NCBI GenBank assembly: GCA_007922305.1
Contig: ML677330.1
Location: forward strand, 2,321,109-2,385,108
From: Dermatemys mawii
Taxonomy: Eukaryota > Chordata > Testudines > Dermatemydidae
DNA length: 64,000 bases
Direction: 5' to 3'
Shown piece after piece: positions 1 through 12,026 of the stretch (the first letter of the stretch is position 1; every line of letters starts with the position of its first letter). Made by a program: the position numbers and the translations under genes. The notes beneath the pieces are model-generated. The model searched no databases. It had not been told where the DNA came from and was given only the letters and a program-made list of their open reading frames with translations.

Positions 1-311
1 ATCTAATTTCTTTTGGCCCAATCCTCCAATTTATGTAGGCCACTCTGGACCCTATGCCTACCCTCTAGCATATCTGCCTCTCCGCCCAGTTTAGTGTCAT
101 CTGCGAACTTGCTGAGGGTGCAATTAATCTCATCATCCAGATAATTAATCAAGTTGTTGAACAAAACTGGCCCCAGGACTGACGTCTGGGGCACTCTGTT
201 TGATACTGGCTGCTTTACTCCTCCCTGCAATATCACAAAGTACTTCTCATCTGTCCGTGACTTTCTAGATGAGGCAAAATGGGACTGCAAACTTTCAATA
301 TGGACACCCAC
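1..311 (-). mobile_element. CR1 LINE fragment, reverse transcriptase region (antisense)
   Basis: Read on the minus strand, it has an open stretch with SVLGPVLFNNLINYLDDEI, then CTLSKFADDTKLGGEAD. This is the CR1 reverse transcriptase palm with the FADD catalytic box. CR1 is the dominant LINE of birds and turtles. The copy runs off the left edge of the window and is broken near 311. Confidence 0.85.
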
Positions 312-1328
312 TGCCGCTCACAGGTTTCTTTCATCAGTATATATTCATTATTAGCCAGAACGTGGCCTATGATTATTATTTTGCTTTAAATTAATAAGAT
401 AATGAATATTGTTTATGCTAGAAGGGGAGCGACGTGGGGAGAGGGGAAGATCTTCTGATCTCCTTCCTATTTCCCTCTCAAAAGCCCTCAGCAGGTTGAC
501 AAATCCTTCTGGTCAGAAAGAGCTAAATGCAACTCCCACTGAATCCAGTTCTGGCCCTGGTTTGGTGAGAGGAGGGTCTTGCAAAAAGGATGCGAGGCAT
601 TTCTTCCCCTAAGGAATCCGAGTGTACAGCCTCCATGGAGCTCCCAGTTATTACCAGTTTGGAATTAAACTAAGGACCTGAATTCAGATTCTCCATGTGG
701 CACATCCTTAATGCTGCCACTTGACCTCCCATATTGTTGTGTTGCTTGAATGAAGATCTGATTACACTCATGTATGAAGATGAGTCTTGTAAAGTTCTGT
801 GTCTAACAAACTTCATTACAAATATTCAGAGCCAAGTTCTGCTGTCTTTACTTTGTTCTTCTTGGACCAGGGCAGAGTAATATTTCAGCTGCGAGCAAGT
901 TATTGCTCTTTATTGAGCATGGGTAAGAGTATCTTGTAAAGAATTTAATTGCTAAGGGAAGTAATAAAGGTTTTAATAGTATAAAAGGAATATGTTCCAT
1001 GTTATTTATTAAGTTTTCTTTTGTGTCCTTTCAGTCTCGTTGTAATGTTGCATGTTTTTATAAGGTCAGATGTAGTGAACTGTTGGTTATGAATTTTTCA
1101 TTGGGGATAGAAAAAGAAAAACATCAATGGTAACTCAACAGAATAGTGTCTGTGAAGGGAAGGCCCAGGAGAAGGTCTGAGAGTTTGTGTTTCTATGGGG
1201 GACAGCCAGATGTCAGCTTGAAAGGATTTTGTCTGTTTCTGTGCAGGGTAGAGTGCATGTCATGCAAAATGTAATAAACATATGGAAAAAGTTACTGAGA
1301 AGGCTGTTGAAGTAAACCATATAAATTA
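312..1328. other. no gene or recognised repeat
   Basis: AT-rich single-copy-looking DNA. Short open frames here have no recognisable domain or codon pattern. I see nothing to annotate. Confidence 0.6.
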
Positions 1329-1590
1329 GGGCTGGTCTACACTTACCAGAGGATTGATGCTGCAGCGATCGCTGCATCGGCAATCAATTTAGTGGGTCTA
1401 GTGAAGACCTCCTAAATCGACTGCCAATTGCTCTCCCATCAACTCCTGTTCTCCACTTGATCAAGAGGAGTAAGGGGAGTCAATGGGAGAGTGTCTCCCA
1501 TCAACGTCATGTAGTGTAGACCCTGTGATAAGTAGATCTAAACTATGTCGATTTGAGTTATGCTGTTCATATAACTTAAATTATGTACAA
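1329..1590. mobile_element. 'ggtctacact' MITE, truncated
   Basis: It starts gggctggtctacactta and contains the inner tagatctaaactatgtcg segment that matches the end portion of the related elements at 23047 and 45976. The far terminal repeat is missing or degraded. It belongs to a family I recognise as very abundant in turtles. Confidence 0.6.
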
Positions 1591-1702
1591 GTTACATAAA
1601 TATGTATTATCAAATGAAATAACCATGCTTTAATAGCCTTCATGTTTAAGGATTAATCATGCAAGATGCTAGGGCCTTTTTGTAAGGAGATGAACCATTT
1701 CT

Positions 1703-1831
1703 ATTCCCAGTGAAGTTAATGGGAGCTGAGGCTGGCAGAACCTCACAGGGCTAGGCCCATAATGTCCTCTCGACTGTGCAACAGAAACCATTATTTTTAA
1801 AAATTCATACTCTAGAAAAGCACCTTTTCGC
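1703..1831 (+). repeat. left arm of 1.1 kb inverted repeat
   Basis: Reverse-complementary to 2705-2832. The shared blocks include atgggagctgaggc, taggcccat-atgtcc and agaaaagcaccttttc. See 2705-2832. Confidence 0.8.
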
Positions 1832-1950
1832 TGTATATGTGATGGGTACATCACAAATCAAGGCAAAACAATTTTATACCACACTCTTCAATAAAGTGTG
1901 TAGGGGAGAGGGCAAGAGAGGAGATCAATATCCTACAAATACAAGTAGGA

Positions 1951-2028
1951 TATTTGTATATGACATAATGTATAAACATGTCTGTTGAAATATGGGCAAA
2001 GCATTGTCTTTATTGAAGAATAACATTG
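1951..2028 (+). repeat. dispersed duplicate, copy 1
   Basis: About 78 bp, from tatttgtatatgacataatg to tgaagaataacattg. It recurs in the same orientation at 4509-4587 with only a few substitutions. Nothing in it looks coding. It is either a small unlabelled interspersed repeat or a local duplication. Confidence 0.8.
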
Positions 2029-2263
2029 TAATGATGTCTGAATAATACATTCTCATTCAGAGATCCCATTGCTTTTTACTAGAACCACCTCTCAGATCCC
2101 GATACTGAAATCAGAACTGTACAGGTAAATCATTATGCCCAAAGAAAATTCCACTGAAGTCAGCGGGGCTCTGCCCAGGTGTCAAGTGATGGGTGTGATT
2201 GCAGAACATGGCCTTACCCGTAGAAGAATTGCGGGACACTCTCTCCTCTGTATTCACATAGAA

Positions 2264-2395
2264 ACTGATTCAGCAAGGAATTTAAGCACAACAGTAATCC
2301 TATTCATTTCAATTTGACACTTTCTCACATGGTTAATGTGAGAGTATGTGCTTAAAGTTAAATGTGTACTGAGGGTCTTGCTGAATCAGGGCCTT
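2264..2395. repeat. short palindromic MITE-like repeat
   Basis: The ends actgattcagcaagg and cttgctgaatcagg are reverse complements. Inner taagcac / gtgctta motifs are also inverted. The family is common in turtle DNA by my recollection. It lies inside the larger 1703-2832 inverted structure. Confidence 0.65.
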
Positions 2396-2704
2396 AAACA
2401 GGATAAAGAAAACATTAGGGCCACATTGTGGCTGGCCTCTGTGTGGGTACGCAAGAGGAGTGGGGCACAGAAAGAGCCTTTTATCCTCTTGCCTGCTCTG
2501 CCCCTGTCCCTTGGGACCTTCCACAGTTATAACCTTTGTGCTTGTCTGCCCCTTAATTGTCATAGCTGTAAATTCTGCATTTACACAATGTAAAAGCTGG
2601 AATTTCCATTTCCAGCTGTTTTAAATCTGGAATGAGATATAGGAATAGTGTCCTTAAGTTCAAGGTTGATTGTGAGAGACCTGGAAACAGATCTCCCTAT
2701 AAAA

Positions 2705-2832
2705 TGAAAAGGTGCTTTTCTGGAGTATGAAAATTTTAAAATAACTTGTGATGTCATACAATAGAGGGGACATGATGGGCCTACTCCCATGAGAGTCAAC
2801 TTGCCTCAGCTCCTGCTGACTTCATTGGGAAT
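2705..2832 (-). repeat. right arm of 1.1 kb inverted repeat
   Basis: Its reverse complement aligns along nearly the whole length of 1703-1831 with scattered substitutions and small gaps. The spacer is about 870 bp. It may be one transposon with long inverted ends or two head-to-head copies of the same repeat. The family was not identified. Confidence 0.8.
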
Positions 2833-5800
2833 TGAGGAGATGCATCACTGTACAGGAAGTTCACAGCACGTGGCATGATTAGTCCTTACACATGAAGAAT
2901 GTATTGAAGCGTGGTTATTTCATTTGGCGTGCTGAAAAAACACACCATGCTGAAGTGTCAGCAGAAGCACCCAATCACAAATGGGAAGAAGAAACAAAGG
3001 TAGCTATCAAAGTATACTTCACAATAATTTATTTAATTGGTGCAGAGGCAGAAGGAGAGGGTATAGATTCTGATTTCGTGCTTTTGTGAATCAATAATAG
3101 TTATTAATTTCAATGGACAGAAGTGAAAGAAGAACTAAGCCCAGTGATAGCTATGGAAAGGACATTAACTGATTAACTACTCTAGCATAGGTGTTCAGAC
3201 AAGTTTTGTTAACATTAATATTGACTCCAATCAAATGTACCCAATTTGATTCCCTTTTTAACCTGCTCAGGTCTTCCCTCAGTGATGAATGCTCTGAATT
3301 TGCTGAATTCCTGACTGCTAAATCCTATCAAATAAGCAATTCTAACCCCCTATCATCTGCAGTTCTGAATTTCTGAATATGCTTCTGTCATCCACATGGA
3401 GATTAATGGTAACTTTCTAACGATTCATGTGCTGATGACTGCAGAAGTACCAAATTAACTTGACAGGCTTTTCTTGTGAGGAAGAGCTCTGTGTAGCTCG
3501 GAAGCTTGTCTCTCTCACCAACAGAAGTTAGTCCAGTGAAAGATATTACCTCACTCACTTTGTCTTTCTAATATCCTGGCGCAACAAGGCTTCAACAACA
3601 GTGCATACAGCCTTTTCTTATGGCATTTCAGACTACATTAGAACCAGCAGTACTGGAAATTCTGTCTTCTATTCTCACAAGATTTGTAAACATTACACCC
3701 TCATCTGAACCTACATTACGTCTTTATCACTTGTACTAGTGCTATTCATACAGAGCATCTAAAGATTCACTTTACAAAGGCCCAAACTGTCAAATTTAGG
3801 CACAGGCCAGTCAGTGTGGGGCTGTGCTCACTGATGTGAGCTTCGGAAACTCACCTGGCATGTGGCCAAGTGTGGATTAAAGGCACCCTCTGGAAAGGTG
3901 TAGTGTGGGCTTCCCTTCATGGCAAGTCATTCTCCCTCCACAGGCTGCTTATCTTGTTCACTCTTCCTCTTTTCCCTTTGTTGGGTTAATGCCCATGGGG
4001 ATATTGGAAGAGAGCTGTCCTTGCTCTCAGGAGAGTGTAGGGATTTCAGCTGTGCCTAGCTCTAGAGTAGATGCTAAAGGGAAAAGGTTGCTTGCGTCCT
4101 CTCCTGGTTAAGCACCTTTGCAAGCACCAAGCACACTATCTAGTCCTAATTCATTAAACTTCTCAACATTGCTATTCTGCTAAAAAAACCCAAAAACCCA
4201 GGTGTCCTAACTCCTAGTCTCTTGCTTTGATCACCAGACAATACATCCTTCCTGCTCCATGATTCAAAGAGTGCTGCACTAGCCAAGGCAAGTGGATCAA
4301 TGGGGCTGTGTTTTCTTTAAGCCTTCTTAAGTTATGAAATGCCTTAAAACAGAAAATAGTTTATTTTTGGTTTAGAACAAATATATTTGCCTTCACTGAG
4401 ATGAATGGAATTGGCCATGTGCAGTAGGTTCATTTCCAAAATGACCCCTGCATTACCTCATGCTTTTGCCCACTTCTATCATAAGGAACTTTCTTGAATT
4501 TCTCTCACTATTTGTATATGACATAATGTATAAACATGTCTGTTGAAATATAGGCAGAGCATTATCTTTATTGAAGTCTAACATTGTTGCCTTCATATAA
4601 TGAACATACTGCAAGGTTTTATATACACAAACCCCTTCTTGGTCCATTATTTAACAAATATATATGTATAGCATTTAAAAATACACCATCCCTCTGTCTA
4701 GACATGTAAATATTTGATTTGGACAAGTCATGCAAACATTGAATTTTCTAAATGAGCTCAGCATGGCCTTTCCATTGAATCAAGTTGCTAATCTCTTCTC
4801 TTCTGTTAGGTTTACCTTTCCCAAGCAAGGGATTTTGTTACAAATGAATTCCTGCACAAGATTCCTGGTGGTGAGTCTGAACTCACTGTTCGTTGCCTAT
4901 TTACCTTTAAAACCCCCCAAAAGGGAAAACTTTATTATAAAGCAGCTGTTGCATAATACCCTCTAGATAAAATGCTGGTGGCTACACCACATTGTTTAGT
5001 AATCTGACTTGTTCATTTGCCAGACACTGATTTATGGGGGAAAAAAAACAATGCTGGCATAAGGAGCCTGATGCATCATGTCATTTTATATCTCTCTGTA
5101 CATATTCTATTTCTTACAAACAGGTGAAGTGATCTGAGCTAAATTAGTACGGTGCTCCAAATTTGTTAAGCCAAGAAGTGCAAATGACAGAGACACTTTC
5201 AAGCGATGGTGATGACGATGGATGTAAATTTGGGATCAAAGCTAATTCATTATCAAAAATACTTATTATTCTGAAAGAAAAGGAAAGGGAAAATGATATC
5301 TGTTGGAATGTCAAAGGTAATTAAATTAGATTCAAGCTTGCTGCTTGGAATGTTAGAAAATATTCCAGTAGCTTAAAATGCAGCGGGTGGTAGATAGGCA
5401 TTTGCTGGATCTTGCTTTAGCAAATAGTGGTGTCAAAACCAAAAGCATCTCAATAGCCAGATGTGTTAGAATGGTAGTCTCCTAAGTGCCCCCTATGTTT
5501 CCTGGTGTAGTATTCCTGTATCCTCTGTTCCACCATCGATTCCTCATTCAGGTTGAAAAATGCCATTGTCTTTGTGTGTGCAGACACGTACCCACATGAC
5601 AGCTTGAGTCTTGCAAAGCAGGTATCAGCTTAAGTAATTTAGCATCACTGTAGTCTGCTTAAAGAAAAGCAGCACACTATAAATCCAGAAAGCTTTTCAT
5701 GAAGCACATGATTTTGATGTAAAGTGCTGTCTGGAGCAACAAGAAGCCTTCACATACGCTCCACCAAAGAGTGATAAAGTACCTCTGCGTAAAGGAGCCC

Positions 5801-7172
5801 TTCACAAAATCGATAGACCATCTGGTCCTCAGCGGATGTTGTTGCCTCATCATTTCAAATGAATGTCATTTGCTGCTTTAAAAATGAAATTTGTTGTTTA
5901 TTTGGGACAATATAATCTCAATTACGGAAGTTCACATGTCTCACAATCAGATATAACATTGAGTTGTTTAGTATAACTGCAGCTAGGATGAACTCCTGGG
6001 CCAGTTTCAGTCATGATAAAATGCTATTGTGTTTTAATAAAAAAAACAAGTAGGAGATGAACTAATAAGTCTAAAACATTTAAACAAACAAGCTGACAGT
6101 AATCCTCCCTGGTTAGTCATACTTTCTATATGTTTAATGCGAACAAATATAGCTCTGATTTAACTCTCATGTACTGTAAATAGGTGTACAGTATGTGTCC
6201 TCAGTAAATAAGAATATAGTAATGTGGACGAGTATGCCTGAGTAAAAGACTGGTGAGGAGCAGTTTTGTAGCAGATCTCTGGCATTGTATGAACAGACAG
6301 CATGTGTTATCAGCAGTAATAGAAACTAGGATTGGCAGCATCACATTTTCGGGTAATGGGTTATGCTTTGGATGCTGTATATCCTAGGTTCTATCTCTGC
6401 TTTCTGTCTCCATCACTGGTTTGGTTTGTAGTAAACTTCCCAGCTTTGATCTAGCTCTCTTCTCTACTCTCCCAGCCAATGATCTCGCCTGCAGTGTCTC
6501 CCGCAATCATCATGATCTTTCACCCACAGACCAGTGACCAGCTCTCCTCCCACTGTATGAGCTTTCCCACAACATCTGTGTGGTTATATATAGTCCTATT
6601 CCTGCAATCCCTAAATGACCATACCCCTATTAAAGCTGCAAAACTCTGCTAGTTGTCTCCACAGGCGATTTCCCCCCCTCCACGTCTCTTTCAAAAGCCC
6701 ACAGCTCAACAGGAAATCTGAATAAATTTCCTTCTAGGTGATGAACCTTCCTTTTGTCACAGAGAGAGACTCCAGTCTCCTGTCTCCTTCCCAGTCATCA
6801 AACACTGCTTTAGCTCCAGTCCCTGAAGACGTGCTCCAAAGTTATACTGCCGAACCCCATTGCAGTCCTTAACTGCTGAATCCTCCTGCCATCCTAACAT
6901 CTCATTCAGTTCACCCACCAGCATCACCTGCTGAACAGGCTTTTTTTTCCATTTCTCATATACACCGAGATCAGGCACCATCCCGCGCCTGTCGAAACAA
7001 CTTTATTACAGAAATCTGAGGAGAACAGGCTCTTGTGAGATTCCTACTTTCAACTGGGTCAGAGAGCAAGAGATCTTTTTTTTTTGTTTTTTTTTTTTTT
7101 TTTTTTTGTTTCATTATTCCACTTTTGATATTAGAAAGTGTTATGAAGTTCAGATGGCATGTAACTAGAGAT
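2833..7172. other. intronic/intergenic DNA, one small repeat only
   Basis: AT-rich sequence with stop-filled frames. Apart from the dispersed duplicate at 4509-4587 and a T-rich tract at about 7077-7106, I see no gene, RNA or mobile element. Confidence 0.6.
4509..4587 (+). repeat. dispersed duplicate, copy 2
   Basis: Same orientation as 1951-2028 and about 2.56 kb away. The two copies share tgacataatgtataaacatg without change. Confidence 0.8.
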
Positions 7173-7252
7173 AGGTCCCTTTTCAACAAAAATATTTTTT
7201 GTTAAAAAATTATTTTTTTTTACTAAAAAATATTTTTGTTGAAAAGGGACCT
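7173..7252. repeat. perfect 28-bp palindrome with 24-nt spacer
   Basis: Arms at 7173-7200 and 7225-7252 are exact reverse complements, beginning aggtcccttttcaacaaaaa. An AT-rich spacer lies between, and poly-T/poly-A tracts flank it. It would form a long hairpin. It is probably a MITE remnant; I see no transposase. Confidence 0.9.
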
Positions 7253-9301
7253 TTCTTTAAAAAAACAATTTTTGGTGTGAAAGTTTTTTTTAATTTTCCT
7301 TTTTTTAAATAGTCTGAAAAAAATGTTTTTGTTTTGTTTTTTTCTACCCCCTCTTCCCTTGTTTTTCCTGCCCTCTACCCCTTTGTCAGTGATAAAATGG
7401 AAAAAAAGGAAATGACAGAAAAATCGTGGCAGTGGTACAAAATGGAAAAAACTGAAATTTAAACCATCATTTTAAAAACAAATTAATAATGGTTCTTTTC
7501 CAAAATCTGTAGAATTTCAAAAATATCAAGAAAAATCTTCACTGTTCTTCTACCAGCTCTATGTGTGGCTGATTTAAACCAAATTAAGCAAAATTAATGC
7601 AACTTTTTAAACCTCTAAGAAAGGTTTGGTTTGGAAAGATTTTTTTTTTAAACAAAGATTTTAGTTGATTCTTTGTTTCTTCTGGCTGGCTTGCCCGTCA
7701 CTGGTCAGGATCCACCATGAACTCTGTTCCCATTATTTTTCTATAACAAAATTATTTTGTTTTCTGTTAAGACACAGGCCCTCAATTTGCTTTAAATGGT
7801 GGTATATTGGAAAAATAACTACCACAAAATTTATAGTATTTATCTAACAATTCACGTTTCTGGCTGATTAATCTCTGAACCTTCAAAAGTTTTTTCAAAC
7901 ATGTGGTATGAGGGCTATTGCCAAAATATAATGTCTTAATACTGTGTGATATAAATTATATGATTGAACTGACAACCTGCTACCAAAAATATAAACCTTA
8001 CGTCAAGCACTAGGTATGTATATGAATCAAGCTAAATCCTCTTGAAAGTAGTAATGGCACTTAAAGGAATAATAGAGGATTCCCACATATCTAAAAAGGA
8101 AACTGTATATAGTGCCTGTTAGAATAGTTTAAAAAGCAAGTGTTCAATGAATACTGATAGGGAGAATGGTAATGTCTTTAATAGGTTTCCTCTGTTCTGA
8201 TAGCATTTTCGTGCCAAGCAGAAATAATGGAAATGAAGAGAATTAAATTCAAGGGCTATTCTAGTGCAACTGTAGGATGTCTGGCATATTCTGAATGCAG
8301 ATATTGTTTTCTAGGTCTCCCTAAATAATGTATCTTATCCATCACATATGTGGTCTAGATGGATTTTTTTGTGTGTATCTTGTATATGTCTATTAAACAA
8401 AAGATGTGGGTTTCAAGCAATTGAACCTGCAGTGATTACCATGATGTTTTCAGAAAATATACGAGGTCATTGATTTATGTGAATGCTTTACAATTCATGG
8501 TGAGCTTGAGTTTTGTCTGATCTGTGGCAAAAGACCTTGAGTGGGGAATAAGAGCTTTTTAGAAAAACATTTTGGTTGAAATAGCAATTTCTTTTACTAT
8601 GTTGATGTTAGTTATAATAATAAATGCCCAGGTGCTTCTAAACAGTTTTGCTGGTAGACATGAATCATGTTAGGAAGTTTAAATAAAAAGAGAGAAGGGA
8701 GAATTGGAGTTGGGATTTTTATAACCTTTGGATAATTGCTTGGTAAACCAGCAGAGCTTGTGTAACCCACATTGTTCAGTGAAGTCGAATGCTGCAAACA
8801 TTAATTCTTGATTGCAGCTCAGTATTGTATGCTGAAGGGTGTCTTAGCACAGGGATGTAATTTGTCCTGGAAATTGTTCTCTCCTTTCACAGCTATAGCA
8901 CTTCACTTTTGACTCTAGATGTGCTCTCTTGCTTTCTGTCTTCCAACCACATAGCTTTATAGCTTTTCAGCTCAATACCAAACTTCAGCTTTGCTGGAAG
9001 ATAACTAGAGGCCTGCAATTGATAAAGAAGGAGAAGAGCTTGCTTGCCATTAACAATCGCTGTGTGGACCCCAAAATAAATCAAGGACAGTTTTCTGGAA
9101 AAAAAGTCAAATAGGATGTAGACTGGAAAGCAGTGAAGCAAGGTAGAGCCAGCCTCCAGAGTGACCCCAATACCATTCTTCCTCAGGCTAGTTGGGTAGA
9201 TGAGCATTTCCTTGAACCTGGCTCTCCCACATCCCAAGTGAGTGTCCTAACCACCGGTCTATAAGAGTTAGTTTCTCTCCTTCTCTGTCTGGTCCAGTGT
9301 A
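7253..9301. other. AT-rich DNA without recognised features
   Basis: Homopolymer-rich up to about 7650, then ordinary AT-rich sequence. The minus-strand open frame at 8893-9237 has no domain and no splice context. Confidence 0.55.
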
Positions 9302-9735
9302 TAAGAGGCTGTTTAATTTGGATGAGCCATTATCAGCAGGAGAAAAAAAAACCTTTTGTAGTGATAATCAAGCGATCTACTTGTGAAATCTACTTAGAGA
9401 CTAACCAATTTCAGCATAAGCTTTCGTGAGCTATAGCCCACTTCATCAGATGCGTAGAATGGAACACACAGAAGTAAGATGCATTTATAGATCTGTGTCT
9501 AGATCACTTGATTATCGCTACAGAAGGTATTTTTTCTCCTGTTGATAATGGCTCATCCAAATTAAACAGTCTCTTAGAATTGGTATGGTAATTTCCAACT
9601 TTTTATGCTTTCTGTGTATATAAACACATCTTACTTCTATTCCATTCTATGCGTCCAGTGAAGTGGGTTATAGCGCACGAAAGCTTATGCTGAAATAAAT
9701 TCGTTAGTCTCTAAGGTGCCACAAGTATTCCTCGT
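9302..9735. repeat. turtle interspersed repeat, two copies with inverted blocks
   Basis: Block A (9302-9378) is reverse-complementary to 9501-9576 at roughly 90% identity. Block B (about 9391-9462, with cataagctttcgtgagc) is reverse-complementary to about 9640-9722 (cacgaaagcttatgctg). The ttagtctctaaggtgccac tail is a signature I recognise from turtle genomes. The right copy (9501-9735) looks like a standard unit; in the left copy the block order is rearranged. Confidence 0.75.
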
Positions 9736-9736
9736 T

Positions 9737-10663
9737 TTGTTCAAGAATTCAGGAAATCAATAGCCTTTGTGGGCCAGATTCCTTCCACATGGAGGCACAC
9801 GTCACTCTCCCTAAAACAGAAGAATCCATGAACAGAACTTCATAGATTTTCCTATGTAGAGCACTATCTGACTCTCAGTGTTTATGCAGCCTGTACTCAT
9901 GAACAAAACCATTCACAGAAAATATGAATTCAGCTGGTAACAGTGAATGTAATGTGCCCTTTTCACCTTACTGGATTTTGTTAAATACCAGTAGAAATTC
10001 ATCTGCTTTCCATAGTAAACAATTGTTATGTATTTCACATAATACATACTCCCCCGCCCAAAGCATCAGGTTTTCCCTAATATGTACTGAATGATTACAA
10101 AAACTGTAGTTTTGCATTTTGACTAATGCTGTTGCTAGAGTTCTCTCCAGTCAATGTTGTGACTGGATTGTAACTGAATTTTATTATGGAGCTCTGACTT
10201 TACAATTCATTATGCAAAGACTTATACTTGGGTGTACCTTTTTGGTGCATAAGTGTTTGCAGAATCAGGCTCTTAGTTCACAGGGAAACAGGCAGCACAC
10301 CTGATGAGATTTCTTTAGGTCCTGCAAAGACAAATTCAAATTTGATAGAGCTATTGGTTGGTTGTCAATGCCATGTGAGATCTAGTAATATGGAAAAACA
10401 CGCATTATGGAAAAAACGTGTGATATACTGAAAGAGCTGTGTGGCACCTGGTGTTTGACAGATGGGCAAAGCAGTTCTGCTCTTTAGTCATAGTTTTCAG
10501 TAAATAGCTTTTCACATGAATAGCTTTTCATAACTACGTGCGGTTCAATTTTAGAAACAAAATCTGTTTATTGTAATGCTAGTATCAATTCTTTATGATT
10601 TCAATAGCATTTGTCTAAGGGACGACTTAGTGCTTGACCTTTTCTTTTTAATGCAGTTGTTAA
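9737..10663. other. no gene or recognised repeat
   Basis: AT-rich sequence up to the LTR boundary. The last 4 bases (10660-10663, ttaa) are the left target-site duplication of the LTR. Confidence 0.55.
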
Positions 10664-12026
10664 TGTAACCCTTCTGCCCATCAGAGTTGGCAGCAACAAG
10701 GGCCGGGTTCAGTATCCAGGGGTTCCATTCCAATAGCACAATACAAAAACCGGCTCGAGCCCCCACCCAGTGACCTGGGACAACCATATACCACCCCTCT
10801 GGGCGTCTGTAAGAGACAATACTTCCCCTCTCGCAAGCACAGAGTCTGAGTGTACCAAAGCCTTTTAATAACAGGGAGAAACAATGTGGCATTATATTGG
10901 GGAAACACCACAAACAAGGTTAATAAACCAAACCATGAACCAGAAGCCCCCTCCCAGCAAATAGGCCGTGGCCTCCCTTTGGCTCTGAGTTCCACAACCC
11001 CAAAAAGTCACTCAATAGTCCCAAAAGTCCAACAGCCCAAGAGTCTCTGTCCTTGGTCCGTGCAGAGTTCAAAAGTCAATTGGCAGAGTCTTACCTCCAG
11101 CCTGGGTGGAGATGGAGGGTAGGGCACGGGGCACCTTACGTGGTCCGAGGCCGACCACGCCGCCTCTCCGTGAGGTTCCGCTGCAGCTCTCACCGCAATC
11201 GGCTCTGCTCCGCTCCGCTGGCTGTCCTATGAACCGCTCTGCCCGTCGATCCGCTAGCTGCTCTGCTAGCCGACACACCGACAGCTCTGCCGCGCCGGTC
11301 ACTCTGCCCGCAGCACCAACGCCTCCGCTAGTCGACAGACAGCTCTGCTGCACCAGTCACTCCGCTAGCCGTCCTGCTAGCCGACACACAGACTGCTCTG
11401 CTGCACCAGCCACTCTGCACTTTTTTCCAGGTCCCCCCTACTTAAGACAGCGCTCAGTGATTTCTTTAGCTCTTAGGTGATTTCAGCTCACAGTAGGGGA
11501 GCCTTAGTACAGGTGCACCAGTGAGCCCAAAGCAATTGTCAGCTCAGCAGCCTAGAACCAGGCTCCTAATGGAAGCAAAATTCAATTCTGACATTCCACA
11601 GTGGAGAGAGGCAGGGTGCAATAGGCCTGGGAGGCCCTCAGACAGAGCCCTCACCAAAAGGTATAGGTGCTTGTCCACCACCTCTCTCAATCTCACAGTG
11701 TTCTGAAAACGCATGGCCCTTGCCCAGTGAGTGCTACCTAGATGATGGCGAGTCCCTCCATCATAACAAGGGCCAAGTACATGTCCATAGTCCTTCATTC
11801 ACATAATCACAGTAACATCACTTTATCATTCCTGCCCCAATAACATAGGAACTGGGGCTCCCTCATCAGCCGAAGTGGCCATGTGGGCTGCTGTGGGCTC
11901 AGGCTAGGCGCAGTGGGTGTGTCTATGCAAATTGATCAGCCCCAGACTTATTTTGCAAGGCTCACTGTAATTCCCATAGTTCGCCACCAGATGTCAGAAT
12001 ATATCTCATTCCTGACACTGCTTACA
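10664..12026. mobile_element. solo LTR of an endogenous retrovirus-like element (1363 bp)
   Basis: It begins tgtaa and ends ttaca, perfect inverted LTR termini, and is flanked by a 4-bp duplication TTAA (10660-10663 and 12027-12030). A 4-bp duplication suits class I (ERV1-like) elements. Base composition is far more GC-rich than the surroundings, with CpGs around 11130-11430 and three imperfect tandem units (11266-11429). I see no gag, pol or env remnants and no second LTR, so this is a solo LTR left by recombination. Orientation is uncertain. Confidence 0.75.
11266..11429. repeat. three imperfect tandem units inside the LTR
   Basis: Units begin ctagccgacacac, ctagtcgacagac and ctagccgacacac, each followed by a ctctgc-rich, caccag-type segment. 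The spacing is about 50-60 bp. This is an internal minisatellite in the LTR, possibly a repeated regulatory block. Confidence 0.65.

Noticed and set aside
11230..11430. Considered as a CRISPR-like array
   Set aside because: The units are imperfect, directly adjacent and part of an LTR in a vertebrate genome.
11106..11480. 124-codon Ser/Pro/Ala-rich open frame (+)
   Set aside because: Low-complexity translation of the GC-rich LTR minisatellite.
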